Assembly (NCBI RefSeq): GCF_033807575.1
Contig: NC_084720.1
Location: 17,243,570 to 17,307,569, forward strand
Source of the DNA: Cydia pomonella
Taxonomy: Eukaryota > Arthropoda > Insecta > Lepidoptera > Tortricidae
Direction of reading: 5' to 3'
DNA: 64,000 nt
A program made the position numbers and the translations under genes. The notes beneath the pieces are model-generated. The model worked only from the letters and a program-made list of their open reading frames with translations. It ran no database searches and was not told the origin of the DNA. Numbering within the stretch: the first letter of the stretch is position 1; each line of letters opens with the position of its first letter. Shown here piece by piece: positions 11,701 to 20,692 of the stretch.

Positions 11701-14700
11701 TAATCTTAAGTTAATATACCTGGACGACCGAGCTTTGCTCGGTTATAACTATTTATTGTAATATGGTGATGTTTAGGTGATATAAAAAAAAAAAAAAAGT
11801 TAATCATCGGGCGGGATTCGAACCCATAACACTGGTTGTTTCTTGCCGTCCGCGTCATAACCCGCTGGACCAGATGGACAATGACCGGCAACACGAAATT
11901 AGCGACCATATTTTGCGACGAAAGAAAAACGCATGAAAACTCGAAAATACGCGTTTTCCCATGTACAAGAATTGCTCGTTTAAAGGTATAAGATATGTAA
12001 TCCACAGGACACGTACGTGGTTCTACGCGCGCTGATCGAGTACACGAACCGCAAGCGGCTCCGCGACGTGTCGGCGCTCACCGTGACCGTGGACGCCGTC
12101 GCGCTGAAGGGCGCCTCGCGCGTGCTGCACGTGGAGAACGACAACCTCGCCGTCATGCAGTACATCGACGTGAGTACAACACATGCTTATTACAAAAAAC
12201 CTATACTGTGAATGAATATTTAAACAACCAACAATAAACGTAAAAAAATTGAAGTCGCCTCGTAGAGAAATTTCTGCAACACGGCTCGTTCTGTACGATC
12301 CCGCCTACACAATAATCAGGACATAGGGATATATGATACTTTTTATCACTAAATTAATACCCTTAGGGTGCGTTTCCCCCAGATATGTGTGAGGATGTGT
12401 AGCGAGGGATGTGATTGTTAAGAACCAATGAAAAAACTACACGCTAAGCGAGCAAAACAAATTAAGTGATTCTACGCATCTTCGCTCATCTGGGGTGGAA
12501 ACGCAGCTTAAAGGGATGAAATGGGAATTGGAAGTTAATATTCCAATATTAAAAAGAGAAGGGGAATTTAACTCCAAATGTGAAGGAAGGTGCGGGTGAT
12601 CACCGCAACAACATCGCTTTGTTAGAGCTCCCGACAAATCAACCTAAAATAAATATAAGAACCGCGATAACCAACCAGTGAAATATACCAAACTCTTCCG
12701 GACGAAAAGACCTATCTACTAGTGAGAGCAGTTTTCTAATATATCGAGTACCTTTGAAGAAATTACAGTGTTAAGTTTTAAAAATATCGTTAGCAAGCAC
12801 GGCCAACGGCCGGCAGTGGTTGAGAGTTCAGTGACCCGTGAACTTCGCGCATCTCCGTCACCGATCGGCCGACATCGCAAAGCACAGCACAAGTAACAGC
12901 GCCAGAGTCGAGCTGCGTTACGCACACCCTGCCATCGAGTGAGTCATCTTATACGTTATCTTGTTCACATCTGCGCTCTGCGCTGCACTTGCTAAAATGA
13001 AATGCAAAGCATGCGATGACGCTATTAATCACCTGGAAATACTTAATTGTGTTGCTTGCAATGGCTGTTACCACTACAAGTGCTTGAACATCACAACAGC
13101 GCAATACATGGCAAAAAATTATGAATTAAAACGCATTTGGCATTGTGATGCTTGTATGAACATAACCCGCAGGCGGAGAAACGATGACACACCTGTACGA
13201 TCACACATCCCCTCGTCCCTGAATGAAACTACCATGTCTGTAGATGACCTACTGGCTCTTGAAGGGGACGCAGGAGGCGACACGTTAAATAAAACACAGA
13301 TACATAATACTTCTAGTAGCGAAGAAATTACATTATCAAGCATTAATGCGTTGCTAACGGCCAATAATAAATCCTTAATCAGCAATATGAACACCGCAAT
13401 ACAAACACAAATAAACCTAGCATTTAACCAGTTTAACAAGGAGATTTCCCAGAACTTTACACAAGTGTGGGCTGAACAACAAAAATGTACAACAAAAATC
13501 GAGGATATCAGTAAACAAATCCAATCACTCGAAGCAGAAAATTTCATATTAAAATCTGAGCTCAGGAATCTTGAGAACCGTCTATCTAGCCTAGCGAAGA
13601 ATACACCAGACAATGCACAAAATAATAATAAGAAAATTGTATTATATGGACTGAGTGAACACCACCATGAAACGCAGGACGATTTATACGGCCGTGTCAC
13701 CGATGTTTTCTATGATATTCTAGGAGTCAATGTTAACACATATCTTGAAGATGTGAACAGAATTGGGAAGCGAGGTCCTCGCCGTCCCCTCGTTATCGAG
13801 TTCATGAGTAAAAGGATGGCAAATTATATCCTAGAGAACTCTTTTAGTTTCAAGAACACCGGCATTACTATCTCTGCATACCTAGATAACAAGGCCCTAG
13901 AGGAACGAAAAACGTTAAGAGAAATAATGCTAGAAGCGCGTAAATGTGGGAAATATGCAGTGATTAGACACAATAGATTATTCATCGAAGGGCAAGAGCA
14001 TCGAAGCCAGCAGTATAGGCCACAGCAACAGCAACGAATTCCAGATCCAAACACAAATACAAGTTCCCTAACATCAACAGCGACCCAAACCATAGATGCT
14101 GAAATCGGCGCTATAGCGCTATCGGTGCCCGAACATTCTTCGTCGAATACCAGTCCTAATCCAAATAATCCATCGACGCTACTTTTTCGTACCTAAAAAC
14201 AATAACAAAATGAATATACTATTCCAAAATATGCAGAGCCTAAAAAACAAAACCCATATACTGGAATCATTTTTAACAAATAAAGACTATCAAGTACTAT
14301 GTTTAACTGAAACCTGGATATCGGAGCAACAAAAGGATGTAATCCAGATCGAAGGTTATGAATTTGCAGCGGCGTATTATCGGAGCGAGCGACCGGGCGG
14401 AGGAGTGGCGATTCTACTACGGGACGGTATCGATTATATTGAAAGAACAGACATTTCAGAATTATCTATCGAGTATATAGTTGAATGCTGTGCGGTTGAA
14501 ATCACGCTACATAACATGTGTATAATTAATATATATAGAGCAGATAGGAATATAGATACCTTTTTCGAAGTATTAAGTAACATTCTATCAAAAATTAAAT
14601 TCAAACAACAAAAAATGCGAATTATTATTGGAGGAGATTTTAACATAAATACTATTATAAATTCAACATCTTCGGAAAAGCTTTTAAACGATATGTTAGA

Positions 14701-17700
14701 ATCAAACTTAAGACAAATTGTCAAACAAGCGACCAGAGTAAACGATAAGTCCTCCACCTGCATAGACCTCATATTCACGAATAAAACAGACCATTCAGTG
14801 AAAGTCGAAGAAAACGGTATCTCTGACCATAAAAGCATAATATATAGTTGTCAAACACAGAACTTACAGGAAGTAAACAAACAACGTTATACTTATAAAC
14901 GTATATTTAGTACGAACAATATGCTGAATTTTAAAGGCGAACTAAGTAACATCGATTGGGATGACGAAATTTTATCAAGTAACGACGTAAACCAAAATTA
15001 CAACAATTTTCATAACAAAATTCAAGAATTGCTCAATAAATATATCCCGCTAAAACGTATAAAAATAACATGTAAAAACAATAAATCGCCATGGTTGACT
15101 GTCGGGCTAAAAATAGCATGTAAAAATAAAAGATTCCTTAGGATTGCCAGAAATCACACAAAAAACAAAGAATTCATATCTTATTACAGGAATTATGAGA
15201 AAATTTTAAAAAAATGTGTGCAATCATCCAAAAAGTTAACTTTTATAAAACAAATGAAACAATCAAGTAATAAAATTAAATCCATGTGGAATATCATAAA
15301 AAACACTACATCTCAAAACAAAATTTCTAAACACAAAAATATAAACATAAAAATCGGTGATTATGTTGTAGAAACGCCCAACCAAATAGCAAGGACTCTC
15401 AACGAATACTTTGCATCAGTAGGTGAGTCATCTCCGGCAGGTAGCAGTGCCGGCGCGAACGCTCCTGCACAAGCGGCCGGCCGCCCCGTCATTATACCCA
15501 CAATAAACTCAATAATGATTAGCGAAGTAACCGAGCGCGAAATTACTTTACTTATGCGACAAATGAAAAATCGAACTAGTTCGGGCATAGACGACATTCC
15601 GTCGATACTGATTAAATTATGCACTACTGAATTGGCGACCCCGCTTAAGTTTTTAATAAACCAATCTTTTTGCGAAGGAGTATTTCCGGAACTGTTGAAG
15701 ATCTCAAAAATTAAACCTATCTTAAAACCGGGCGGTAAAGAAAACGATCCAAGCCAATATAGGCCTATTGCACTTTTACCGACCTTCTCTAAACTATTTG
15801 AAAAAGCCATGAACATACGAATTTATAACTTTTTTGAAAAATATCAGATTTTTGACAAAAATCAATTCGGCTTCAGGAAACAACATTCGACGACTCTTGC
15901 GATCTACAATTACGTTCAGGAAATACTTAATTATCTAAACTCAAAAAAATATGCCGTAGGGCTACTCCTGGACATGTCCAAAGCCTATGATCGTGTCTCC
16001 CATAATATTCTACTTCGGAAACTATACGATATGGGCATCCGCGGAAACGCTCATAAATGGTTCAAGTCATATTTACAAAATCGCAAACAGTGCGTACAAA
16101 TTGATTGGTTTTATAAAAATACGGGTGTAGTAAAGGCGATAACCTCACCAATGCGAGCCACGACCTGCTCAATTCCTCAAGGAAGCGTGATCGGATGTGT
16201 CCTATTTCTGGCATATATCAACGATTTGCCAAAAATTATGGAATGCAAATGTGTGATGTTTGCGGATGATGTCTCCTTGCTACTAAATTGCGCGGATAGT
16301 ACCGAGTGTAACGAACGCTTGCCACAAATCACAGAAACCATAACGGAGTGGCTTTCAGATCACAATCTTGAAATAAATTTAAAGAAAACTAAAATAATCC
16401 AATTCAGGCCTATCCAAAAAAAACCACTGCAAATGACATTACAAACAAAAAACGAAATTATAGAGGAAGTAAATGAATTTAAATTACTAGGAATTAAAAT
16501 AGATACAAGTTTAAACTGGAAATCACATATTCAAAATATAAAATTAAAGTTATCGAGCTTTATATATGCGTTAAGTGTGCTAAAGGTCAACACTGACTTG
16601 GAAACCGCTCTGTCAGCATATTTTGCGTTTGCGCACGCAAGGCTCCAGTACGGTGTGATTCTGTGGGGGGCCAGCACTGATGTCCACCAACTATTCCTGT
16701 TGCAGAAGAAATGTATTCGCATACTTACCAACACGCATATACCAGATAGTTGTCGACCGCACTTCGCTGCATTAAATATTCTCACGTTGCCCTCCATATA
16801 TATATTGGAAGCGGCACTCTTTGTTAGGAATAATTCGCATCTTTTCACAATAAAAGTAGTTAACTCGCAAAGAAGGAAAAATGATAAAATTGAAATACAA
16901 CTACCCCCAACAAAATTATAAATGTTTAAAAAAGGCCCTTACTACCGATGCATTCTTATCGCAAACAAACTACCCGAAAAAATAATTAACGAAATAGAAG
17001 ACAACGTGTTCAAAATGGAACTAAAAAATTTGCTCCTCAAAAAATGTTATTATTCCATAGACGAGTACCTGAATGATGAATCTTTGCCCAAATAAAATTA
17101 TGTATAATAATAATAAATTATATTAAATATGTTTTTAATATAGTTAATGATAATTTGAATTTAATATAAATAATACTAATTTATTAATGTTAATGTTTCT
17201 GTGGGAGAGTATTTACAAAATAAATAAATATAAATAAATTAATGGCAACTATTAAGTTAAAATAATAATAAAATATCAAATGTTATCTTTTAATTTTATG
17301 CCTTGAACATAAGTATTTTAATTTTATGTACATATGTGCATGCACCTCCTAGTTTTAGTGTAGTTTAAGATATACTTGCTGTGCCCTAACAGGGTTCATG
17401 TGTGAACTTGCCCTAATGTAATACCTGTTATGTACCACATGATTAATATGCAATAAATAATAATAATAATAATAATAGTATAGTAGACAACAAATTTAAA
17501 ATTGAGTTTTTCTTTCTTACACAGATCCCAGAAGCGTGGGGAACGGTGAAAGTGGAAGCCCGCGGTGCCGGCTACGCCATCCTGCAGATGTCCGTGACCT
17601 ACAACGTGGACATCCCGCGCTTCCAGACCGACCCTCCCGCGCGCGCCTTCTCTCTACTCGCACACGCGCACTTCTACGGGCGGAACCAGTCGCACATCGA

Positions 17701-20118
17701 GTACCAGGCCTGCGCCAGGTTGGTAGATGAATCTCTGTCAATTGTCAAACAAATCAAAAGGTATGTTGGCCTACTGGTTGAACGTGTATCGAATGCGGTC
17801 CAGCAAAGATGTTATACTAATTCTATTAACAGATGTTATCAAGCATCGCAATCGTTATGAAACGGAATCCGAAATGGTGTTGCGGGAAGCCTCTAGGACT
17901 AAGAACTTGCCCCAAAAGTAGCTCCGCGACTGGAGGTTGTAGAACACAGCGCCAGAGTTCAAGCGGTCAGATTGTTTAACAAGATGCCTACAGATTTTAA
18001 AGTTTTAAAATGCTCCGCAACATTTAGAGATAAGTTAAAATTATATTTGTTAGAAAAATGCTGTTATGACATTAGTGATTTTTAATGAATACATATTATT
18101 GACTGTCTAATAATACTTATTATTATCAATTGATTTATAAATTTGCTTTGGCTGATTGTAGAAATGTATTAATGTCATAATAGAATTTATTATTTGAGCT
18201 TTTTTTTCTTATTGGTATTCTATTGTATAGGTGTACTCACTGGGTTAATATTAATTGTATATATGTATAATGAATATTCAAACACGATGTAAATTGTTCT
18301 TGTATAAATAAACTGAAACTGACCAACGAGCTGCCTCGCATGGAAACTGCCACCCGAGGCAAACGCACGCGCGGCTTGAGGCCTCGGGCGAAGCATGTCT
18401 TTGTTATAAAAGCGTGCCTTCTTATACACCCAGGGAAATTGTAGAAATGTTTAGATAAATTCTGTAGTTCTCAACACGGTTTATGGATTGAATTATCTCG
18501 ATCAACCAGCAATAAATAAACTGATCAACATTTAAAATGATCATTACATAAAGAGTTCCCAGCTTTTTCATACAAGCAAAATTCAACAGAATACGATGTC
18601 TCGATAGATAGTTTGGTGCTATTAAATCAAAATTCTAGATTTTTATTTTGAAGCGTGTATTGAATTACGTAGTTGATGAACACTCACCTAAAATGAATAA
18701 TTTGTTTAGCTGGACGTACCTCGAGGAGTCCCCCCGCTCCGGCATGGCGGTGCTGGACGTGGCCATCCCCACCGGCTACATGATCCAGCAGCAGCGCCTC
18801 GACGCCTACGTGCTGTCGCGCCGCGTGGCGCTGCTGCAGCGCGCCAAGTATCTGCCCGCGCAGCTGCTGTTCTACTTCCACTACGTGAGTCCTTGTTGAT
18901 ACAGACCCCTACTTTATGTTGGAGAGAGATCTAGACACAGCTCACAGGCCCTAGCCTCCTAAAGCCCAGCCTTGCAACGAAACGGTGCCACCATACCTTT
19001 GGCCTTTAATCTTCTAGATGGCGCCACTTTTTGATATTTAACTTGATAATTTGATATTTAAAAAAAATTGGTTTTTATACAGTTGGACTCGGAGATGACG
19101 TGCGTCAACTTCACGATCGAGCGCTGGTTCCCGGTTGCCAATATGTCTCGCTTCCTGCCTATCCGCGTCTACGACTATTACGCGCCCGGTATGTATAGTG
19201 TCAATGTTTTTTTACGACCGGTCTGGCTTTGTGGCTATGAAGCCGATGGTCCCGGGCTCGAATCCCAGTATTTATTTGTGTGATGACTATTGAAGCAACT
19301 GTTTTTATTCACCGAACGAAGAACGATTGTTCGCTCAGAACTGTTCAGAGCACCAAGTGAAAACGTGGCTATAGTGTTCTGAACAGTTCTGAACCAGCAA
19401 AAGTTCGTTCGTTCGGTAAACGGAAACACATGCTTCCATGGGACAAGCAAACAATTGTTCAAAACAAAATGTTGGCTCAGAAGACGAAGTGAAAACGCGG
19501 CTTTACTTACTACAGAAACATAAATATTTTTCATTTCTCATGCTCTTAAAGAGGGTCATTGTTGTTGTAAAATGGATTTGCTATACTACATCCTGATATT
19601 TAATTTCCATTCTATAAATGACGATACTTTTACCTAAAATGGTTAATTGAAAACGGGGGCTGCGGGGTCAAGAAATGCTAGAAAAATAGTCATGTTTAAA
19701 AAAAAATACATATTTTAATTTCCTCGTATTCGAAATGAAAAGTAGAGTGTGAAACTCGGGTGAAAGACATAATTGCGGCCTCGGACTATTGGCGCTCGAA
19801 CGAATTGACTCGGCAGAAGTGAGTGCCTTTCACCCCTTGGTTAACAAACTACTATAGTAACTTATTTGTCTTATTTTGCCTTCCACTACTTGATAAGACC
19901 GTACACCAAATAACGAGTGGTCTTTCCCAGAGCGCTACAACGAGACTATCTTCGACGCGCTGCCCACGTACCTACTCAACATCTGCGAGGTGTGCGGCTC
20001 CTCGCAGTGCCCCTACTGCTCCGTCTACAACGCGGCGCCCGCCGCCCCCTCCGCCGTCGCTGCGCTGCTGCTCGCGCTGCTCGCCGTGGCGCGCCATCTG
20101 TGGGGCACAAACACGTAA
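2072..20118 (+). CDS. Mcr: Macroglobulin complement-related (TEP/A2M family) protein, C-terminal part, 14 exons
   Basis: Exons: 2072-2248, 3057-3239, 4117-4353, 5781-5965, 7177-7279, 8233-8418, 9044-9145, 10420-10606, 10894-11120, 12008-12169, 17525-17718, 18710-18884, 19083-19188, 19931-20118 (stop TAA). Every junction is GT-AG and all phases agree; they encode 803 residues. The preceding exon is the one amplified at 1-1580 and the N-terminal MG domains lie outside the window. Order seen: MG7 region (VGVLPFFIQVEG), linker/CUB, then the helical thioester-type domain (NATSLLRLPM, DSAEQNMFSFAANMYYTLYM, VWLTSFCAKIF, ISQAVSWVLEHQ), then the receptor-binding domain (SGMAVLDVAIPTGY). The canonical GCGEQ is replaced by DSAEQ, so no thioester can form; among insect TEPs this is known for Mcr, which works at septate junctions and in phagocytosis. 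The C-terminus has a Cys cluster (CEVCGSSQCPYC) then a hydrophobic tail, suggesting GPI or membrane anchoring (inference). CD109-like is the alternative name. Confidence 0.85.
2349..2615 (+). repeat. Two decayed copies of the 3' half of Mcr exon 2072-2248
   Basis: The segments at about 2349-2440 and 2536-2615 repeat the exon's GTGTTCAACTACCAGCCGCAAGCGG...GAGAATGGCATCgtgagt part with internal deletions. The first copy has an in-frame TGA where the parent has TTCAAC (gtgtttgactacc). Both keep a gtgagt donor but have no acceptor of their own. They are embedded in the ~60-bp intronic repeat, so exon piece plus intron piece was copied as one unit of roughly 180 bp. Non-functional by appearance. 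Confidence 0.8.
2838..2948 (+). mobile_element. LINE 3' tail fragment
   Basis: Contains ggcaacgcgcatgtaacacc, then gctacggtgactgcttacc and ggcgggccgtatgc, ending near tggtataaaaaa. The same segment recurs at 27765-27845, 37270-37380 (reverse), 51895-52000 (reverse) and 63105-63215, and at 25740-25775 directly after an RT C-terminus, which identifies it as the 3' end of a lepidopteran non-LTR element. The rest of the intron from 3240 to 4116 shows no feature I can name. Confidence 0.7.
4360..4740 (+). repeat. Degenerate ~60-bp intronic repeat (second cluster)
   Basis: Begins a few bases after the donor at 4354. About five diverged units carry 'gtggcttaagaaccctg', 'actccacgtaa' and 'aacagcggtccc'. 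They are the same family as the cluster at 1655-2765, so the repeat is shared between different introns of one gene. Confidence 0.6.
5290..5552 (-). mobile_element. tRNA-derived SINE
   Basis: Read on the minus strand from 5552 there is a tRNA-like head: a box A-like GTCTGGCCTAGTGGGCAG and a box B-like GGTCCCGGCTTCAAATCC. A body follows with 'tgttcctgagtcatggg' and an AT-rich stretch, then 'cacaagcctcattgagctta', ending in a short TAAATAAATA-type tail at ~5280. The same family gives a 5'-truncated copy at 49545-49745 and a head-only copy at 19208-19285. The remainder of this Mcr intron (4740-5780) has a GC-rich stretch at 4880-5050 that I do not recognise. Confidence 0.75.
5839..6709 (+). repeat. 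148-bp tandem array of an Mcr exon fragment plus its donor
   Basis: Six head-to-tail copies including the parent in exon 5781-5965, with starts near 5839, 5987, 6135, 6283, 6431 and 6579. Each unit is ~128 nt of exon (RLINQRN...SFSLFRSDW) plus ~20 nt of intron (gtgagtacttcacactgaac). Copy 2 has in-frame stops (aggacctag; ctgttctga). The fifth copy has gtgaat and the last copy gtgact instead of gtgagt. No copy has a polypyrimidine/AG acceptor, so only the first, at 5965, gives the phase that joins exon 7177-7279 (TG plus G = Trp). The copies are probably intronic. A SINE-like remnant (gggttcaaatttaggcac) follows at ~6725-6790. Confidence 0.93.
8428..8560 (+). repeat. Dispersed repeat with 'tctgccatcttgtggc' motif
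   Basis: Starts 10 bases after the donor at 8419. It contains 'gggtctgccatcttgt', 'tgctgccccctacagt', 'gttcgccatcttgtggcc' and 'acatttac'. The same family forms the inverted pair at 30845-31040 and 33868-34075, and a short piece (ctgtgctgccccctacagtt) is at 8916-8945. The family is unidentified; it looks like a short interspersed or non-autonomous element. Confidence 0.6.
9170..9690 (-). mobile_element. RTE-like LINE fragment (RT C-terminal region), frames broken
   Basis: The minus strand gives pieces such as LRKIPGPVRSDDGSWRIWKN, IEELMAEP and TYSEWRRIGQS, then in other frames a GRP-rich stretch and NSWQE. This order (GPVR, IEEL, GHL/R-G, GRP, NWQE) is typical of the end of RTE-clade reverse transcriptases. 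No long frame survives. A shorter related piece in the same orientation is at about 9990-10090. The rest of the intron to 10419 is AT-rich with nothing recognised. Confidence 0.65.
10668..10715 (+). repeat. Short partial copy of Mcr exon 10420-10606
   Basis: The stretch around 10688-10707 repeats 'agctccgagcacgcctacaa' from exon positions ~10557-10576 exactly, with flanking similarity (gccaag.cctc before, ctg after). It lies ~60 bp downstream of the exon's donor at 10607. It has no acceptor and is too short to be an exon. It is another example of exon material copied into the following intron. Confidence 0.7.
11270..11470 (+). mobile_element. CR1/Jockey-type LINE fragment (RT thumb region)
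   Basis: The plus-strand translation gives LDWKLHIARIESKLASFVFA, then LGILKTNTD and, after a shift, AYSVLSYGILLWGNF. This matches the corresponding part of the full LINE nearby (LNWKSHIQNIK...ALSVLKVNTD...LQYGVILWG). Both ends are truncated and frames are broken. Intron 11121-12007 otherwise holds the tRNA-like piece at 11800-11885. Confidence 0.75.
11800..11885 (-). mobile_element. tRNA-like sequence, probably a SINE head
   Basis: The minus strand reads a box A-like TCTGGTCCAGCGGGTTATGA and a box B GGTTCGAATCCCGCC at tRNA-like spacing, followed by AACTTTTTTTTTTTTTTT on the minus strand (the A-run at 11785-11800 on plus). The cloverleaf stems are poor, so a functional tRNA gene is unlikely. 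Confidence 0.55.
12364..12511. mobile_element. Hairpin MITE
   Basis: Ends are inverted: 'agggtgcgtttcccccagat' at 12364 and 'catctggggtggaaacgcag' near 12489-12508. The centre contains 'ctacacgctaagcgag'. There is no coding capacity. The element sits in the Mcr intron just upstream of the full-length LINE. Confidence 0.65.
12997..14196 (+). CDS. LINE ORF1: PHD-like zinc finger, coiled coil, FP/RRM-like domain
   Basis: 399 residues from ATG 12997, preceded by aaa; the frame is open from 12961 but without an earlier ATG. Residues ~1-50 form a C4HC3-type PHD-like finger (CKAC, CVAC, HYKC, CDAC). Residues ~100-215 are Q/N-rich and predicted coiled coil. Residues ~220-330 form the nucleic-acid-binding region common to insect LINE ORF1 (KIVLYGLSE; VNRIGK; RPLVIEF). 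The tail is Q/P/S/N-rich. Its presumed role is RNA binding and chaperoning in the retrotransposition particle. The product is intact by eye. Confidence 0.85.
   Translation: MKCKACDDAINHLEILNCVACNGCYHYKCLNITTAQYMAKNYELKRIWHCDACMNITRRRRNDDTPVRSHIPSSLNETTMSVDDLLALEGDAGGDTLNKTQIHNTSSSEEITLSSINALLTANNKSLISNMNTAIQTQINLAFNQFNKEISQNFTQVWAEQQKCTTKIEDISKQIQSLEAENFILKSELRNLENRLSSLAKNTPDNAQNNNKKIVLYGLSEHHHETQDDLYGRVTDVFYDILGVNVNTYLEDVNRIGKRGPRRPLVIEFMSKRMANYILENSFSFKNTGITISAYLDNKALEERKTLREIMLEARKCGKYAVIRHNRLFIEGQEHRSQQYRPQQQQRIPDPNTNTSSLTSTATQTIDAEIGAIALSVPEHSSSNTSPNPNNPSTLLFRT
14210..16921 (+). CDS. LINE ORF2: endonuclease plus reverse transcriptase, one nonsense codon near the end
   Basis: 903 residues to TAA 16919-16921. 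The frame then continues in register from ATG 16922 to TAA 17093-17095 (57 more residues, FKKGPYYRCILIANKLPEKI...), the usual end of these proteins, so the first TAA is a nonsense mutation. Residues 1-220 are an APE-type endonuclease (MNILFQNMQSLKNKT, ETW, GGDFN, SDHK). Residues ~470-760 are the RT: YRPIALLPTFSKLFEKA, GFRKQHST, LLLDMSKAYDRVSH, SIPQGSVIG, FADD catalytic box. A GC-rich insert near residue 410 (SSPAGSSAGANAPAQAAG) is unusual. ORF2 would nick target DNA and copy the element's RNA. The rest of the intron's LINE segment is non-coding. Confidence 0.9.
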   Translation: MNILFQNMQSLKNKTHILESFLTNKDYQVLCLTETWISEQQKDVIQIEGYEFAAAYYRSERPGGGVAILLRDGIDYIERTDISELSIEYIVECCAVEITLHNMCIINIYRADRNIDTFFEVLSNILSKIKFKQQKMRIIIGGDFNINTIINSTSSEKLLNDMLESNLRQIVKQATRVNDKSSTCIDLIFTNKTDHSVKVEENGISDHKSIIYSCQTQNLQEVNKQRYTYKRIFSTNNMLNFKGELSNIDWDDEILSSNDVNQNYNNFHNKIQELLNKYIPLKRIKITCKNNKSPWLTVGLKIACKNKRFLRIARNHTKNKEFISYYRNYEKILKKCVQSSKKLTFIKQMKQSSNKIKSMWNIIKNTTSQNKISKHKNINIKIGDYVVETPNQIARTLNEYFASVGESSPAGSSAGANAPAQAAGRPVIIPTINSIMISEVTEREITLLMRQMKNRTSSGIDDIPSILIKLCTTELATPLKFLINQSFCEGVFPELLKISKIKPILKPGGKENDPSQYRPIALLPTFSKLFEKAMNIRIYNFFEKYQIFDKNQFGFRKQHSTTLAIYNYVQEILNYLNSKKYAVGLLLDMSKAYDRVSHNILLRKLYDMGIRGNAHKWFKSYLQNRKQCVQIDWFYKNTGVVKAITSPMRATTCSIPQGSVIGCVLFLAYINDLPKIMECKCVMFADDVSLLLNCADSTECNERLPQITETITEWLSDHNLEINLKKTKIIQFRPIQKKPLQMTLQTKNEIIEEVNEFKLLGIKIDTSLNWKSHIQNIKLKLSSFIYALSVLKVNTDLETALSAYFAFAHARLQYGVILWGASTDVHQLFLLQKKCIRILTNTHIPDSCRPHFAALNILTLPSIYILEAALFVRNNSHLFTIKVVNSQRRKNDKIEIQLPPTKL
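17755..18330 (+). mobile_element. 5'-truncated LINE 3' end
   Basis: Translation pieces include APRLEVVEHSARVQAVRLFN, then KMPTDFK and LKLYLLEKCCYDISDF before a stop at ~18085, matching the C-terminal pattern of the LINE at 14210-17095 (LPEKI...LLLKKCYYSIDEYL). A ~230-bp AT-rich tail ends in tataaataaactgaaactg. It is a separate, more decayed insertion in the next Mcr intron. Confidence 0.75.
19208..19285 (+). mobile_element. SINE head fragment
   Basis: Contains 'cgaccggtctggctttgtgg', 'gaagccgatggtcccgggct' and cgaatccc, the same tRNA-like head as the element at 5290-5552, then 'tttatttgtgtgatga'. It is truncated after the head. Confidence 0.65.
19300..19425. mobile_element. Hairpin MITE
   Basis: Left arm 'ttcaccgaacgaagaacgat...gaactgttcagagca' and right arm 'agtgttctgaacagttctga...gttcgttcgttcggtaaac' are imperfectly complementary around a loop near 19362. 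There is no coding content. A related tail piece (aagacgaagtgaaaacgcgg) follows at ~19480-19501. Confidence 0.6.
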
Positions 20119-20496
20119 CACGCATAGGGAATATAGGGACGCGCATCATCTATACTCTGTATCTTTAGGTTACAATGTAAACAAACAATATCAGGTAGTT
20201 GTAACATTTATTGGTTAACCAACTAAATACAAAACCGCCCGGATCTGTCACTGAACGACCTGACTTTAACCTGCATTATTCAATCATGTTGTGTTTTCAT
20301 CTACCCTCAACGGACTTAAGGAGCCATTTGAGGATAGATTTTGTTTATTTTTATTTAAATACCTAAAAATACGGAGTGTAATAATTGACCATTTCTAAAC
20401 TTTCTTGGAAGGAGATAAGGTTTACTGATGGTTAAGTGTTGTTTTTAGAACATTTCTATTATTTGGAGTGTTTCCACTTAAACGTGATCGACAGTA

Positions 20497-20502
20497 AATA
20501 AA
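20497..20502 (+). terminator. Candidate poly(A) signal for Mcr
   Basis: AATAAA 379 nt after the Mcr stop at 20118, within an AT-rich stretch. It is the first canonical signal after the stop, so it is a plausible 3' UTR end. No transcript data are available. Confidence 0.4.
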
Positions 20503-20622
20503 ATCCAATATAGTAGTGTTCGGTATGTAAAGGTGAAATGTTATAATTTGATAAATAGATCCCTTTTAGACCTATGAAAGATTTTTGTATGATTAAGCTT
20601 GATAACAATGTTTTATAGAGTC

Positions 20623-20692
20623 TGTGCGGAAAGAGAAGAGTCGTAGAATGTATGAGATCTCTTACATTCCACGACTCTTCTCTTTCCGCACA
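20623..20692. repeat. Near-perfect 30-bp hairpin of a repeated family
   Basis: Arms 20623-20652 and 20663-20692 pair over 30 bp with one non-Watson-Crick position (the a/g in gtcgtagaatg versus its partner) around a 10-nt loop. The core is 'cggaaagagaagagtcgt'. A second hairpin with the same core is at 54368-54442 and a single arm at ~61605-61632. Either a very short foldback MITE or a hairpin-RNA source. Confidence 0.85.

Larger units (their letters stand above)
12720..17478 (+). mobile_element. Nearly full-length two-ORF non-LTR retrotransposon (CR1/Jockey group)
   Basis: A GC-richer leader (about 12720-12996) is followed by ORF1 (12997-14196), a 13-nt gap, ORF2 (14210-17095 with one internal stop), an AT-rich 3' region and a terminal (AAT)n microsatellite ending near 17478. 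It lies in sense orientation in the Mcr intron 12170-17524, its tail only ~46 bp before the acceptor of exon 17525. That intron end still has tttttctttcttacacag. The 5' boundary is approximate; no clear target-site duplication was found by eye. Near-intact frames imply a fairly recent insertion. Confidence 0.85.

Noticed and set aside
11800..11885. Functional tRNA gene on minus
   Set aside because: Box A and B are present but stems do not pair well and an A/T run follows as in SINEs.
12961..12996. Start of LINE ORF1 at 12961
   Set aside because: The codon is TTG; the first ATG in frame is 12997, directly before the zinc finger.
13119..13700. 193-codon minus-strand frame
   Set aside because: Antisense to the well-supported LINE ORF1; no family resemblance.
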